Source of the DNA: Cyanobacteria bacterium RM1_2_2
GTDB lineage: Bacteria > Cyanobacteriota > Cyanobacteriia > Elainellales > Elainellaceae
Length of the DNA stretch: 64,000 bases
Assembly: GCA_012033495.1 (NCBI GenBank)
Contig: JAAUQT010000004.1
Location: forward strand, 1-64,000
Reading direction: 5' to 3'
Part shown: positions 21,868 through 31,192 of the stretch, piece after piece
Layout of the letters: every line of letters begins with the position of its first letter
How positions within the stretch are numbered: the first letter of the stretch is position 1
The notes under the pieces: model-generated
What the model saw: the letters and a program-made list of their open reading frames with translations, nothing else
The model's database searches: none
What the model was told of the DNA's origin: nothing
Program-made: the position numbers and the translations under genes

Positions 21868-21896
21868 GAGAGTTACCTCACAGATCTCGTCATAAA

Positions 21897-21959
21897 CCTA
21901 TTTTTGAGCGCGATCTGGCTGCTGCCAGCGTTTGACCATTCATGGATGACGCGCCCTAA
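21897..21959. repeat. Family-3 dispersed repeat, 5'-truncated copy
   Basis: cctatttttgagcgcgatctggc...gccagcgtttgaccattcatggatgacgcgccctaa resembles the 3' halves of 35664-35795 and 61681-61812. Confidence 0.75.
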
Positions 21960-24025
21960 TTCTCTGGCTCTGTCTGAAAATCATCTGCAACTTCCACAGG
22001 ATCTGATGTTAATGGTTCGGCTGGATCAGGACTTTCAGCTAGCTCGTTAATTTGGTGATGGAAATCGATGGGATCGCGGATTTTTTTCAGGTTGAGGTTG
22101 TTGGCTTGATCAGAACCCACTTCATCGGGCTGAGAGGGCGGAATCCTTTCGCTGGCAATCAGCGCTTCCATCACCGCTTTCACAATTGGCGCAGTCACGG
22201 TTGAGCCATAAGCGTCGTCGCCTTGCGGTTCGTCCACTACTGCCAGCACTGCATAGCGCGGCGCTTCGACCGGTAGGATGCTGATGAAACTGGTGATCCT
22301 AGCATGGCTGTAGCCGCCAAACTCACTCGCTTTCTGAGCCGTGCCCGTTTTACCTGCAATTCGGAAGCCTGCGATCTGGGCGGGTTGACCTGTGCCCTCT
22401 TGCACGACTTTTTCCATCATGTTGAGAACAGCCTCGGTGCTTTTTGCCGAAAAGATTTGCTTGGGCTTAGGGTGATTGGGCTGCCACTTTAAGTTGCCTT
22501 GCGCGTCTGCTAAACCTTGCACCACATGAGGAGTGACCATTTTGCCGCCGTTAGCAATCATGCTGTGAAGCTGGATCAGTTTGATGGGTGTGAGTGAAAA
22601 TCCCTGCCCAAACGCTGTGGTAGCAGGCTCAACTCGTACTGCCGTGAATTGAGAATAGTTTTTAACTTGTCCGGCGACCTCAAACGGCAGGTCAATTCCG
22701 GTCGGCTCACCCAGTTTCATGCGTTCCAGCCAACCGTAGTAGACGCCAGGGTTCACTTTTTGCATGACATGCACCATGCCGACGTTGCTCGAATACTCCA
22801 AAATTTCGGTGACGCTGAGTGGGCCTCTAGCCCCGACTGATTCATAGTCGTTGTTTTGAATCGGCCATTCACCAATTTGGATCGCGCCTTCGTCTACAAA
22901 CACATCGTCCGGCTTCACGGCTCCCGACTCTAAAGCAATCACCAGGTTAATCGGCTTAAACGTAGAGCCTGGTTCATAAACATCGGTGACGACCCAATCG
23001 CGCAGGGTTTCGAGATCGGTTTTGTAATATTTGTTGGCATCAAACGATGGCTCAGAGGCAAGAGACAAAATCGATCCGTCGCGCACATCCATCACGACGA
23101 CGACTCCCCGTTTGGCGCTGTATTTGTCCATTTGCTGCTTGAGGGCATAGCGGGTGGCTCGCTGCATCCGGCTGTCTAGCGTCAGGCGAAGTTGCAGATC
23201 GTCATGTTGGGCAAACTCTTGCGGCAAGCCCACTGGAATGACCGAGCCATCTCCTGATCGACTGATCAGCACTTCCGGCAAAGAGCGAGAGAGTTGCTCT
23301 TCCTGACTGTATTCCACGCCAGCCTGCCCCTGCCGATCAACATTGACATAGCCAACAATGTTTGCGAATAGCCCTTGTTGCGGATAGAGCCGCTCTTGCT
23401 GCTGAAGCAATTCGAGTCCGTCAAACTCTAGGCGGCGGATCTGGTTGGCGGTGTCTTCGGGCAGGGAGTCGGCTAACCGGATGCCGCTCTCGTTTTCAGA
23501 AAACTGCCTGAGCAACTGATCCAGCGGCTGCTTGAGTAGCGGAGACAATGCCACAGCAACCGTTTCGGGCTGCTGCTGAAACAAAATGGGATGCACATAA
23601 AGCGTATAAACCGGCTTATCGATCGCCAACACATTGCCTTCTCGGTCAGTAATGGCACGACGCGGAATCGTAGCATTCAGAAAAATCGTTTGCTGCGCTT
23701 TGGCTCGTTCCTGCAATTCTTCGCCCTGAAGGACTTGCAGCCGAAACAAATTGACTACTAGCGACAGCATTCCTAACATCAGCAATAGCCACACCAGCAT
23801 CAATCGACGGCGCGGTGCTGTCACTGTGAGGCGTGAGGTTGGCCGCGAGCGAGCGTCCCGCGATTGATAGTCTCGATGCCGGAACTCTGGAGGCGAATCA
23901 GGCTGAGCCACAAACCGCACTTCTCGTTCTTTAAGCCGCCGTTCGGATCGTCGAGCGGGTTGGCGCTGTCGATTGGAAGGTTGAGATCGCTGCTGCTGAC
24001 GGAAAGGACGAAACGATATAGCCAT
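21956..24025 (-). CDS. ftsI: penicillin-binding protein 2 / peptidoglycan D,D-transpeptidase
   Basis: EPGSTFKPINLVIALE active-site STFK, SSN motif in YSSNVGMVHV, KTGTAQK. Confidence 0.92.
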   Translation of the reverse strand: MAISFRPFRQQQRSQPSNRQRQPARRSERRLKEREVRFVAQPDSPPEFRHRDYQSRDARSRPTSRLTVTAPRRRLMLVWLLLMLGMLSLVVNLFRLQVLQGEELQERAKAQQTIFLNATIPRRAITDREGNVLAIDKPVYTLYVHPILFQQQPETVAVALSPLLKQPLDQLLRQFSENESGIRLADSLPEDTANQIRRLEFDGLELLQQQERLYPQQGLFANIVGYVNVDRQGQAGVEYSQEEQLSRSLPEVLISRSGDGSVIPVGLPQEFAQHDDLQLRLTLDSRMQRATRYALKQQMDKYSAKRGVVVVMDVRDGSILSLASEPSFDANKYYKTDLETLRDWVVTDVYEPGSTFKPINLVIALESGAVKPDDVFVDEGAIQIGEWPIQNNDYESVGARGPLSVTEILEYSSNVGMVHVMQKVNPGVYYGWLERMKLGEPTGIDLPFEVAGQVKNYSQFTAVRVEPATTAFGQGFSLTPIKLIQLHSMIANGGKMVTPHVVQGLADAQGNLKWQPNHPKPKQIFSAKSTEAVLNMMEKVVQEGTGQPAQIAGFRIAGKTGTAQKASEFGGYSHARITSFISILPVEAPRYAVLAVVDEPQGDDAYGSTVTAPIVKAVMEALIASERIPPSQPDEVGSDQANNLNLKKIRDPIDFHHQINELAESPDPAEPLTSDPVEVADDFQTEPEN

Positions 24026-24068
24026 AGGAAAATCTCAGGATCAATGCTCCGCCTCATCTCAATTGCCG

Positions 24069-24671
24069 CTAATATCCCAAAGGGCGATTGGGTGAGGAGT
24101 CGGAAGGTGGAACGAGGGGTTTTGGCTTCACTGCGGGACGCTGCGGCGCAGGAGCCAGAAAAATGGCGTTGTTTGGGTTAGGCAACAACAAGCCCGCCGT
24201 TGGGCTTTCGGCCTGCTCTGCCATTTGGTTTTTCAGCACTTCGTTGGCAGAGATAAGCTGGCGCTCCTGCTTTTTCAGCGTTTCTAGCCTCTCATATTCC
24301 TGCCCCCACCGCTGCTGAATATAGACCGTCCAGCCATAGACCACCATTGCTCCCACAATCAAAGACAGCGTCACCAAAGAGGAACCTTGCTGAAGCCTCA
24401 GTAAAACCGTGACCCACAAGGGCTGCCGTCGAGCAAAAGAATGCACAACCGCCTCGCTGGGATGAGCAACAGATTCAGTGACCTGCTCATGATTTGAGGC
24501 AGAGCTAGCGGCTGAAGCCGGAGACCGCTTTGTGCGGGTGCGCCGTCTGCGAATGGGCGTCACAGAAGTTGGCGTCGCAGAGGATTGAGATACTGACACC
24601 TGAGATACTGATTGAGACGTTGATTGAGATACAGGGCGTCGGTTCAAATCGCCCGGTCGGGGAGCCGCCAT
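24069..24671 (-). CDS. single-TM coiled-coil protein immediately upstream of ftsI, FtsL-like candidate
   Basis: One TM (LVTLSLIVGAMVVYGWTVYI) followed by RLETLKKQERQLISANEVLKNQMAEQ; same strand, 43 bp upstream of ftsI. Confidence 0.6.
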   Translation of the reverse strand: MAAPRPGDLNRRPVSQSTSQSVSQVSVSQSSATPTSVTPIRRRRTRTKRSPASAASSASNHEQVTESVAHPSEAVVHSFARRQPLWVTVLLRLQQGSSLVTLSLIVGAMVVYGWTVYIQQRWGQEYERLETLKKQERQLISANEVLKNQMAEQAESPTAGLLLPNPNNAIFLAPAPQRPAVKPKPLVPPSDSSPNRPLGY

Positions 24672-24947
24672 AGAATTTGCCTCGTGCTACAGGTTGCCTC
24701 TTGTGAATTGCTGCTGGTTGCCTCAATCAAGCGATTCCTGCGAATCATGCTGTCAGGACTCATCCTTGCTTTAAAACACTTCCCAAGAAGTATAAAGGGG
24801 ATACTGTAAATGATCACATCTTTGCTCGAAATTCTCTAGATTGGTTTGAGTGAGTTTGATGCCGTTTTCAATCTCTTGAGTCAAGTCCCTACGCTGAGAT
24901 CGGAGACGCCATCATAATGCATATATGACTTTTCTTAAAGGTGTATT

Positions 24948-26126
24948 GTGGTGACTCAAACAATTGACACGATTTTAGATCGCGCTTTGGCAAGGCAAGA
25001 TCTCTCAGAAGCAGAGGGGGTTTGGCTGCTCCAACAGCGAGATTCTGAAGCAATCGAGGCAATTCGGCAAGCGGCTGACCAACTCCGGCAACAGCAAGTT
25101 GGCGAAACGGTGACATATGTGATCAATCGCAACATCAATTTCACGAATATTTGTGAACAGCACTGTAGTTTCTGTGCGTTCCGACGTGATGCTGACGAGG
25201 CGGGCGCATACTGGCTGTCAGAGTCCACCATGCTCGAAAAAACGGCAGAAGCGGTTCAGGTGGGAGCGACGGAGATTTGTATGCAGGGCGGACTCAATCC
25301 GGCAGCAAAGCAAAACGGACGCTCGCTAGATTTTTACCTGCAACTGGTGCGCTCGATCAAGCAAGCCTTTCCGCACCTTCACTTGCACGCCTTTTCGCCG
25401 CAGGAAGTTCAGTTCATTGCCCGCGAGGATGGGTTAAGCTATGCCGAAGTGATCGCCGCTCTGCAAGCTGCTGGAGTCGGATCGATGCCCGGAACCGCTG
25501 CCGAAGTGCTCGACGATGCGGTGAGAAAAGTGCTCTGTCCCGAAAAAATCGACGCAGCAACCTGGCTCGAAATTGTTGGCACAGCCCATCGGTTAGGAAT
25601 GTTCAACACCAGCACAATGCTGTCGGGACACATCGAAACGCCGGTTCAGCAAATGCGGCATCTGGGACTGCTGCGTTCGCTTCAGCAGCAAGCCATCGAA
25701 CGGAACTATCCGGCGCGGTTCACGGAATTCATTCTGCTGCCGTTCGTCGGACAGGAAGCCCCAAAACCCCTCCGCCGCCGAGTTGGGCGTGACCAGCCTG
25801 TACTCTCAGATGCGCTGCTCCTGATGGCAGTGGCTCGGCTGTTTTTGGGCAACTGGATTGTCAACCATCAGCCAAGCTGGGTCAAACTCGGCTTAGACGG
25901 CGCAACCACCGCGCTGACTTGGGGCTGCAACGACATTGGCGGCACGCTGATGGAAGAACACATCACCAGCATGGCCGGGGCACAGGGCGGAACTTGCCGC
26001 ACCGTCGAGGAGTTGCGTTCCGCGATTCACTCATTGGGGCGTCCGGCTCAGCAGCGGGATACGCTGTATCGTTCCTTACCAGCAGTGGTTGATCACCCTC
26101 ATCACCTCAGCAGCAGCTTTAGTTAG
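24948..26126 (+). CDS. cofH: FO synthase subunit CofH (radical SAM)
   Basis: [19 protein letters not shown] (CX3CX2C), [44 protein letters not shown]. Confidence 0.92.
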   Translation: MVTQTIDTILDRALARQDLSEAEGVWLLQQRDSEAIEAIRQAADQLRQQQVGETVTYVINRNINFTNICEQHCSFCAFRRDADEAGAYWLSESTMLEKTAEAVQVGATEICMQGGLNPAAKQNGRSLDFYLQLVRSIKQAFPHLHLHAFSPQEVQFIAREDGLSYAEVIAALQAAGVGSMPGTAAEVLDDAVRKVLCPEKIDAATWLEIVGTAHRLGMFNTSTMLSGHIETPVQQMRHLGLLRSLQQQAIERNYPARFTEFILLPFVGQEAPKPLRRRVGRDQPVLSDALLLMAVARLFLGNWIVNHQPSWVKLGLDGATTALTWGCNDIGGTLMEEHITSMAGAQGGTCRTVEELRSAIHSLGRPAQQRDTLYRSLPAVVDHPHHLSSSFS

Positions 26127-26263
26127 TCTGCTACAGAAGAATTGTTGGGTGACTTCAGGGGCTTTTGCGAACACTTTTGCAGAAATCACTCATAATGCCT
26201 TTCCAAAGCAAATAGATCTGGTTGTGCAATCCTTTGCTTTTATAAATTCTTTGCCAGAAATTT

Positions 26264-26396
26264 CCTAAAGATCGTAGATTGAATCAATCTGTAAACTGGA
26301 CGGGCGGGTTAAGCAGATCAATCGGCATCCGGCAATCAATTTGACCGCAAAACCCGCCCCTACCCACGATCAAACGGATTGAATTTCCATTCCTAA
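26264..26396. repeat. Family-2 dispersed repeat, copy 2, with a family-1-like half terminus
   Basis: ccagaaatttcctaaag...gaatcaatctgtaaactggacgggcgggttaagcagatcaatcggcatccggcaatcaatttgaccgcaaaacccgcccctacccacgatcaaac...; closely matches 21287-21406 and ends at the nadE stop codon. Confidence 0.85.
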
Positions 26397-28186
26397 GCTC
26401 TGTCTCCCACGATGCCAACACCTACTTTTTCCACCTGAGTTATTGTGTTTGCTTCTAGAGGGCTGCCTTGGCTGACGGGCAACCAGCGGTTCGCGATTGG
26501 CATTCGCCATCCTGTTCCAAAGGCTCGATCTGTGATTTTGAGTCCAGGGGGAGCCTGTTTCCGTTTGAATTCGGCACGAGTCACAAGTTTAACCACCCGA
26601 TCAACGGTGACTGCTTCATGACCGGATGCCACAATTTCGGCAGGAGATTTATGCTGGCTGATAAACTGGTTCAAAATATCGTCCAATATCTCGTAGGGCG
26701 GCAACGAGTCTTGATCAACTTGTCCTGGTTTCAACTCAGCGCTTGGTGCTTTGTGAATAACATTCTCTGGAATAATACAGAGAGTCTTATCGATAATGTT
26801 AAACTGATTGTTATCATTTGTGCTCCAGTTTCCTTGGTTTAGCCATTGGCAGATGGAATAAACGCGAGTTTTTGGCACATCAGCAATCGCAGCGAGTCCA
26901 CCGTTCATGTCGCCGTATAGCGTACAGTAGCCCACTGCCATCTCAGATTTGTTCCCTGTCGAAAGCAGCAAGTAGCCAAATTTGTTAGAAATTGCCATCA
27001 GCAACGTGCCGCGAATCCGTGACTGGATGTTTTCCTCCGCTAACCCAAATTCAGTTCCGGCGAATAGTTCAGTAAGCGTCTGATCAAAACTTTTCATCAA
27101 CTCGCCGATTGGCAAAATTTGAGTTTGCATCCCTAGATTCCTAGCTAAATCGAGAGCATCTTTTACCGAATGATCAGAACTATAGGGAGAAGGCATCAGC
27201 ACACCCAAAACGTTTTCGGCTCCCACGGCTGCCACTGCCACGGCTGCCACCAGCGAGGAATCGATGCCGCCACTCAGCCCCAACACCACTTTCGAGAAGC
27301 CACACTTTCGCATGTAGTCGCGCACGCCCATCACCAAGGCCGCCCAAATTTCAGCATCGTCGGTTTCCGGTTGGGGGGCAATTGCTGCGGACTGTAGATC
27401 ACGGGTTGTTGGGTCGAAGTCTACGGAGATCAGGTCAGTTTCAAACGCCTTACCTCGACAAATCAGTTCACCTTGCCGATTAAACCCAACACTGCTGCCG
27501 TCAAAAATTAAATCATCGTTGCCGCCTACTTGATTCGCGTAGAGAATTGGTTGCCCATAGGTTTGAGTTGCCTGTTGCAGCATCGCTTCCCGCAATTTTT
27601 GTTTGGCGACAAAATACGGTGAACCAGAGAGATTAACTATCAAATCAACGCCTTGCTCAACCAGTTCTGCAAGCGGATCGGTGGCATAATTACGTCTACC
27701 CCAAAATTTTTCGTCATTCCACAAGTCTTCGCAGATGGTGACGCCAACTCGCACACCGTCTAACGTAAAAAAGCTGCTCTGCTGTCCGGGTTCAAAATAG
27801 CGATATTCATCAAACACATCGTAAGTGGGTAAAAGGCGCTTGCGGAAAAGCTGCTGGGCTTTGCCTCCTAGTAGCAAGGCAGTGCTGTTAAAAAGTGGTT
27901 TACCGCCCGTATGGGGTGAGCATTCGTTGAGGACGACAGTTCCCACCAGCACCGCGAGTTCAGCAGGTAACGATTGCGCCAGTTGCGTCAAGGTAGAGGC
28001 AATTTCTGCAATAAAAGCGGGCTGCATCAGCAAATCGCGGGGAGGATAGCCACACAGCGAAAGTTCCGTCGTGAGCAGGAGTCGTGCCCCTTGCTGGCTA
28101 GCTTGTTGGGCTGCGGCCAGAATTTGCTGAGCATTGCCAGCCAAGTCGCCGATGGTCGGGTTAATTTGGGCAATTGAAATTTTCAT
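26393..28186 (-). CDS. nadE: glutamine-dependent NAD+ synthetase
   Basis: N-terminal nitrilase domain MKISIAQINPTIGDLAGNAQQI and synthetase motif LGLSGGIDSSLVAAVA. Start placed at the internal ATG; the ORF track extends to 28300. Confidence 0.93.
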   Translation of the reverse strand: MKISIAQINPTIGDLAGNAQQILAAAQQASQQGARLLLTTELSLCGYPPRDLLMQPAFIAEIASTLTQLAQSLPAELAVLVGTVVLNECSPHTGGKPLFNSTALLLGGKAQQLFRKRLLPTYDVFDEYRYFEPGQQSSFFTLDGVRVGVTICEDLWNDEKFWGRRNYATDPLAELVEQGVDLIVNLSGSPYFVAKQKLREAMLQQATQTYGQPILYANQVGGNDDLIFDGSSVGFNRQGELICRGKAFETDLISVDFDPTTRDLQSAAIAPQPETDDAEIWAALVMGVRDYMRKCGFSKVVLGLSGGIDSSLVAAVAVAAVGAENVLGVLMPSPYSSDHSVKDALDLARNLGMQTQILPIGELMKSFDQTLTELFAGTEFGLAEENIQSRIRGTLLMAISNKFGYLLLSTGNKSEMAVGYCTLYGDMNGGLAAIADVPKTRVYSICQWLNQGNWSTNDNNQFNIIDKTLCIIPENVIHKAPSAELKPGQVDQDSLPPYEILDDILNQFISQHKSPAEIVASGHEAVTVDRVVKLVTRAEFKRKQAPPGLKITDRAFGTGWRMPIANRWLPVSQGSPLEANTITQVEKVGVGIVGDRA

Positions 28187-28247
28187 AAAAGAGGCAATTA
28201 GGATTTCAGTTTGATTTGAGCGACTTTCTTGGCTGGATTTTTTCACT

Positions 28248-28991
28248 TCAAATAAACACCATTGGTTTGTCCTTGTAAGGGGCAAATGCTTCTGCATCAA
28301 ATCGGTAGAGGCTAGCAGGTCGTCCGGCTCCCCGCGAAACTTTTACGCCTGTGTCGTGCAGAAATCCGAGTTTAAGCAATCGGGAACGAAAGTTAGAATA
28401 ATCTGAGAAATTTTCACCCAAAACCGTAGTGTAAAGCTGGTAGAGGTCGCTGAGCGTAAACAGTTCGGGCAACACTTCAAAGGCAACAGGGCTATATTCC
28501 AACTTGTTGCGCAACCGACGATAGCCATATTCCAAGATTTGATTGTGATCAAACGCGAGTTTAGGAACCTGTTTTAGGGGATACCAAGCGATGCCGCTAA
28601 CGCCATCGGCAATTAATTCAGCTTCGGAAAATTGCACCAGTGCAAAATAGCTGACTGCCAAATAGCGGATGCCATAACCCGTCTCAGCTTCTCGCGGATC
28701 ACGTTTTGGGCCGCCAAAGGTGTAAAGCTGCTCTAAATACAAATTTTCCGCCCGAATTTTCTCAGACAGCACCCGATAAGCACCATCTTCCAGCGATTCG
28801 CCCTGCCGCACCAACGTTCCAGGAAGACACCACTGCCCTAAAAATGGCTCCTCATGGCGCAACACCAGCAGCACCAGCAGGCGATTTTGGGCCGTATCGA
28901 CGGAGAAAATCACGTTATCGACGCCTACTTTGAAGTCTGCGAGTTGGAACGAGGCTGGGTCAGTCGGTTTTCTGGGGGTGCGTCCTGGCAT
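28248..28991 (-). CDS. nrtR: NrtR-type Nudix-related regulator with C-terminal winged helix
   Basis: FKVGVDNVIFSVDTAQNRLLVLLVLRHEEPFLGQWCLPGTLVRQGESLEDGAYRVLSEKI (degenerate Nudix box) plus FTLSDLYQLYTTVLGENFSDYSNFRSRLLKLGFLHDTG; sits in an NAD gene block. Confidence 0.8.
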   Translation of the reverse strand: MPGRTPRKPTDPASFQLADFKVGVDNVIFSVDTAQNRLLVLLVLRHEEPFLGQWCLPGTLVRQGESLEDGAYRVLSEKIRAENLYLEQLYTFGGPKRDPREAETGYGIRYLAVSYFALVQFSEAELIADGVSGIAWYPLKQVPKLAFDHNQILEYGYRRLRNKLEYSPVAFEVLPELFTLSDLYQLYTTVLGENFSDYSNFRSRLLKLGFLHDTGVKVSRGAGRPASLYRFDAEAFAPYKDKPMVFI

Positions 28992-29551
28992 TCGTACAAA
29001 TGCTCCCGATGAATATATTCTTCGATGGGAGGAGTGACAACTTCGGGATCTCCTTCTTCACGATACGCGGTTGAGGAAACGGCAGGCACAAATAAGTCAG
29101 CAATCGTCACGCTCGCTCCAATCTGCCGCAATGATGCCAGATCAGACGGGGTAATCGGATATCCAGCGCGAGGCATGATCAGTAATTTCACCTGACGCAA
29201 CAGAGCTTCAACGTGATACCAGCGCGGCAGTTGGGAGACCAGATCAGAGCCAATCGCTAAAGTGAAATCAGCATTGGGCCAGCGTTGGCGGGCCTGTTCC
29301 ACCGTAATCAAAGCTCTGGGGCTGCTCAGTTCGGTCAACACTTGAACATTGTGACGAGGCGGCTCAATGTCATCGATCAGGAGTTGCAGCATAGCGGCTC
29401 GGTGTTCCAAAGGCGTTTGGTGCGACTTAAACGGATTATCGGACGCCCAAACTGCGACCTGATCGAAATGATCAGCTAACCAAACGAGGATGGCTTGGTG
29501 TCCGGCAGTCGGAGGATCGGCGCTTGTACCAAATAGAGCGATTGAAAGCAT
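28925..29551 (-). CDS. nadD: nicotinate-nucleotide adenylyltransferase
   Basis: IALFGTSADPPTAGHQAILVWLADHFDQVAVWASDNPFKS; cytidylyltransferase fold motifs. Confidence 0.85.
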   Translation of the reverse strand: MLSIALFGTSADPPTAGHQAILVWLADHFDQVAVWASDNPFKSHQTPLEHRAAMLQLLIDDIEPPRHNVQVLTELSSPRALITVEQARQRWPNADFTLAIGSDLVSQLPRWYHVEALLRQVKLLIMPRAGYPITPSDLASLRQIGASVTIADLFVPAVSSTAYREEGDPEVVTPPIEEYIHREHLYECQDAPPENRLTQPRSNSQTSK

Positions 29552-29672
29552 GGGGATCTAGGAGTCGGGACGGGTGAAATGAGCGTGGCTGAAACAGTGG
29601 TAGACCCGCCCGTATCAAGGTTGGGTGGCAGGAGGTTTTAAGAAAAAGGAACCAGAATGAATCAGAGCGCGA

Positions 29673-31025
29673 TCAGCTTTGGGGCATTTTCTGAGTCTGC
29701 CGGGTCAGGGTTTGCAGGGCATCCGAGATTTCGGGCTGGAGGGAGGCAGGCTGATCAATTTGGCGCACCGAATCGGGCAGGCTGGTGACGTTGAGGCGGC
29801 TGCGTTCGGCGATGGTAGCAAGGTCTTCAGGCGGGTGGAGGCGGCTGCCCTGTTTCAGAACTGGCTGAAGCAACGGCTGCTCGTCTGAGTCGGGGGGTTC
29901 GCTGATCAGCCCGAGGCGGTCGGCTTGCCACTGCCCCTGCTGACTGCGCCGGAAAATTTGTTTGCGTCCGGGATAGGTGATTTTTTCCGCCGATTCTTTC
30001 ATAACGGGAATATTGTTAATTTCAACCAGTTTATAGACGCCATTCATCGGAGCACCCGTCACCAATTTTGTGCCCAACCCGTAGGCATCAATTTGAGCGC
30101 CTGCCGCCTGAAGCCGAGCAATCTCGAATTCGTCAAGGTCGCCGCTGGCCACAATCGCCACATCCGGCAAAAGCTGACGAACCTGCTGCGAGAGCGTTGC
30201 TAAATCGCCCGAATCTAACCGGATCGCTTTCACAGATTCGCCTGTCTGCGCTCGCTGGGCTAATCGTTTAGCGGCGGCAATCGAGTCGTAGGTGTCGATC
30301 AGCAGCGTTGCGCCCGGAAAATAGCGATGAAAGGCTTGGAACGCCTGATCTTCGTCGCCTTCTAGGGCCGCCAGCGCCATCACCAGCGCATGAGCCATTG
30401 TGCCGCTGGGCTGTTGTTCGAGCTTCAGAGCCGCCAACACGTTAGACGTGGCATCAAATCCGGCCGCTAGCGCCGCACGAGCCGCCCACAGCGAACCTTG
30501 CGGACTAAAAGCGCGACGAGTCCCAAATTCCAGCAAACTGGCTTCCATGCCGGCAACCTCTCGCATTCGCGCCGCTTTGGTGGCAATCAACGTCTGGTAA
30601 TTCAGCGTGTTCAGCAAATAGGTTTCCACAATTTGGGCTTGCCAGAGCGGGGCTTCAATCCGCAACAATGGCTCATTCGCAAATACCACCGTCCCTTCTG
30701 GAACCGCCCACACATCCCCCGTAAAGCGAGCCGTGCTGAGTAACTCCCAGAACCGATCGGGAGCGTGGGTAAAGATGCCAGTCGCTTGCAGGGCGCTAAT
30801 TTGTTCGGCAGTGAAGCGCAACTGCTCCAGATATTCCAACGCCTGCGCCAACCCCATCGCCACCAAGTAGCCGAACCCTTCCGGCAACCGACGCGCAAAC
30901 AGTTCAAAACTGGCCGGCTGCTGATCAACTCCCTCCCCGACATAGCAGGCAGTCATGGTCAATTGATATAGATCGGTTAGGAGTCCGTAATCTGCCGGGC
31001 CGAGAAGGAGCGCTTGATCCTGCAT
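29673..31025 (-). CDS. pncB: nicotinate phosphoribosyltransferase
   Basis: LLTDLYQLTMTACYVGEG, EFGTRRAFSPQGSLWAARAALAAGFDATSNVLA, RLDSGDLATLSQQVR, AYGLGTKLVTGAPMNGVYKLVE. Confidence 0.93.
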   Translation of the reverse strand: MQDQALLLGPADYGLLTDLYQLTMTACYVGEGVDQQPASFELFARRLPEGFGYLVAMGLAQALEYLEQLRFTAEQISALQATGIFTHAPDRFWELLSTARFTGDVWAVPEGTVVFANEPLLRIEAPLWQAQIVETYLLNTLNYQTLIATKAARMREVAGMEASLLEFGTRRAFSPQGSLWAARAALAAGFDATSNVLAALKLEQQPSGTMAHALVMALAALEGDEDQAFQAFHRYFPGATLLIDTYDSIAAAKRLAQRAQTGESVKAIRLDSGDLATLSQQVRQLLPDVAIVASGDLDEFEIARLQAAGAQIDAYGLGTKLVTGAPMNGVYKLVEINNIPVMKESAEKITYPGRKQIFRRSQQGQWQADRLGLISEPPDSDEQPLLQPVLKQGSRLHPPEDLATIAERSRLNVTSLPDSVRQIDQPASLQPEISDALQTLTRQTQKMPQS

Positions 31026-31192
31026 AGTGAGTGTCTCAGAAAGTGATGCCCGACGCCGAGCGGATGCTCAATGTACCCTACGCGCCGAGCAAGTGCAGTT
31101 GAAGGAATATCCAGCCGCTCTCACCAGAGCAGAGGTTACAGTAGATTATAGTGATAATAACCAAAATTGCCAATCTAGCCCATCTGCGAACC

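Noticed and set aside
28187-28300. N-terminal extension of nadE in the ORF track
   Set aside because: The conserved nitrilase domain starts at MKISIAQINP; upstream residues are low-similarity leader read-through.
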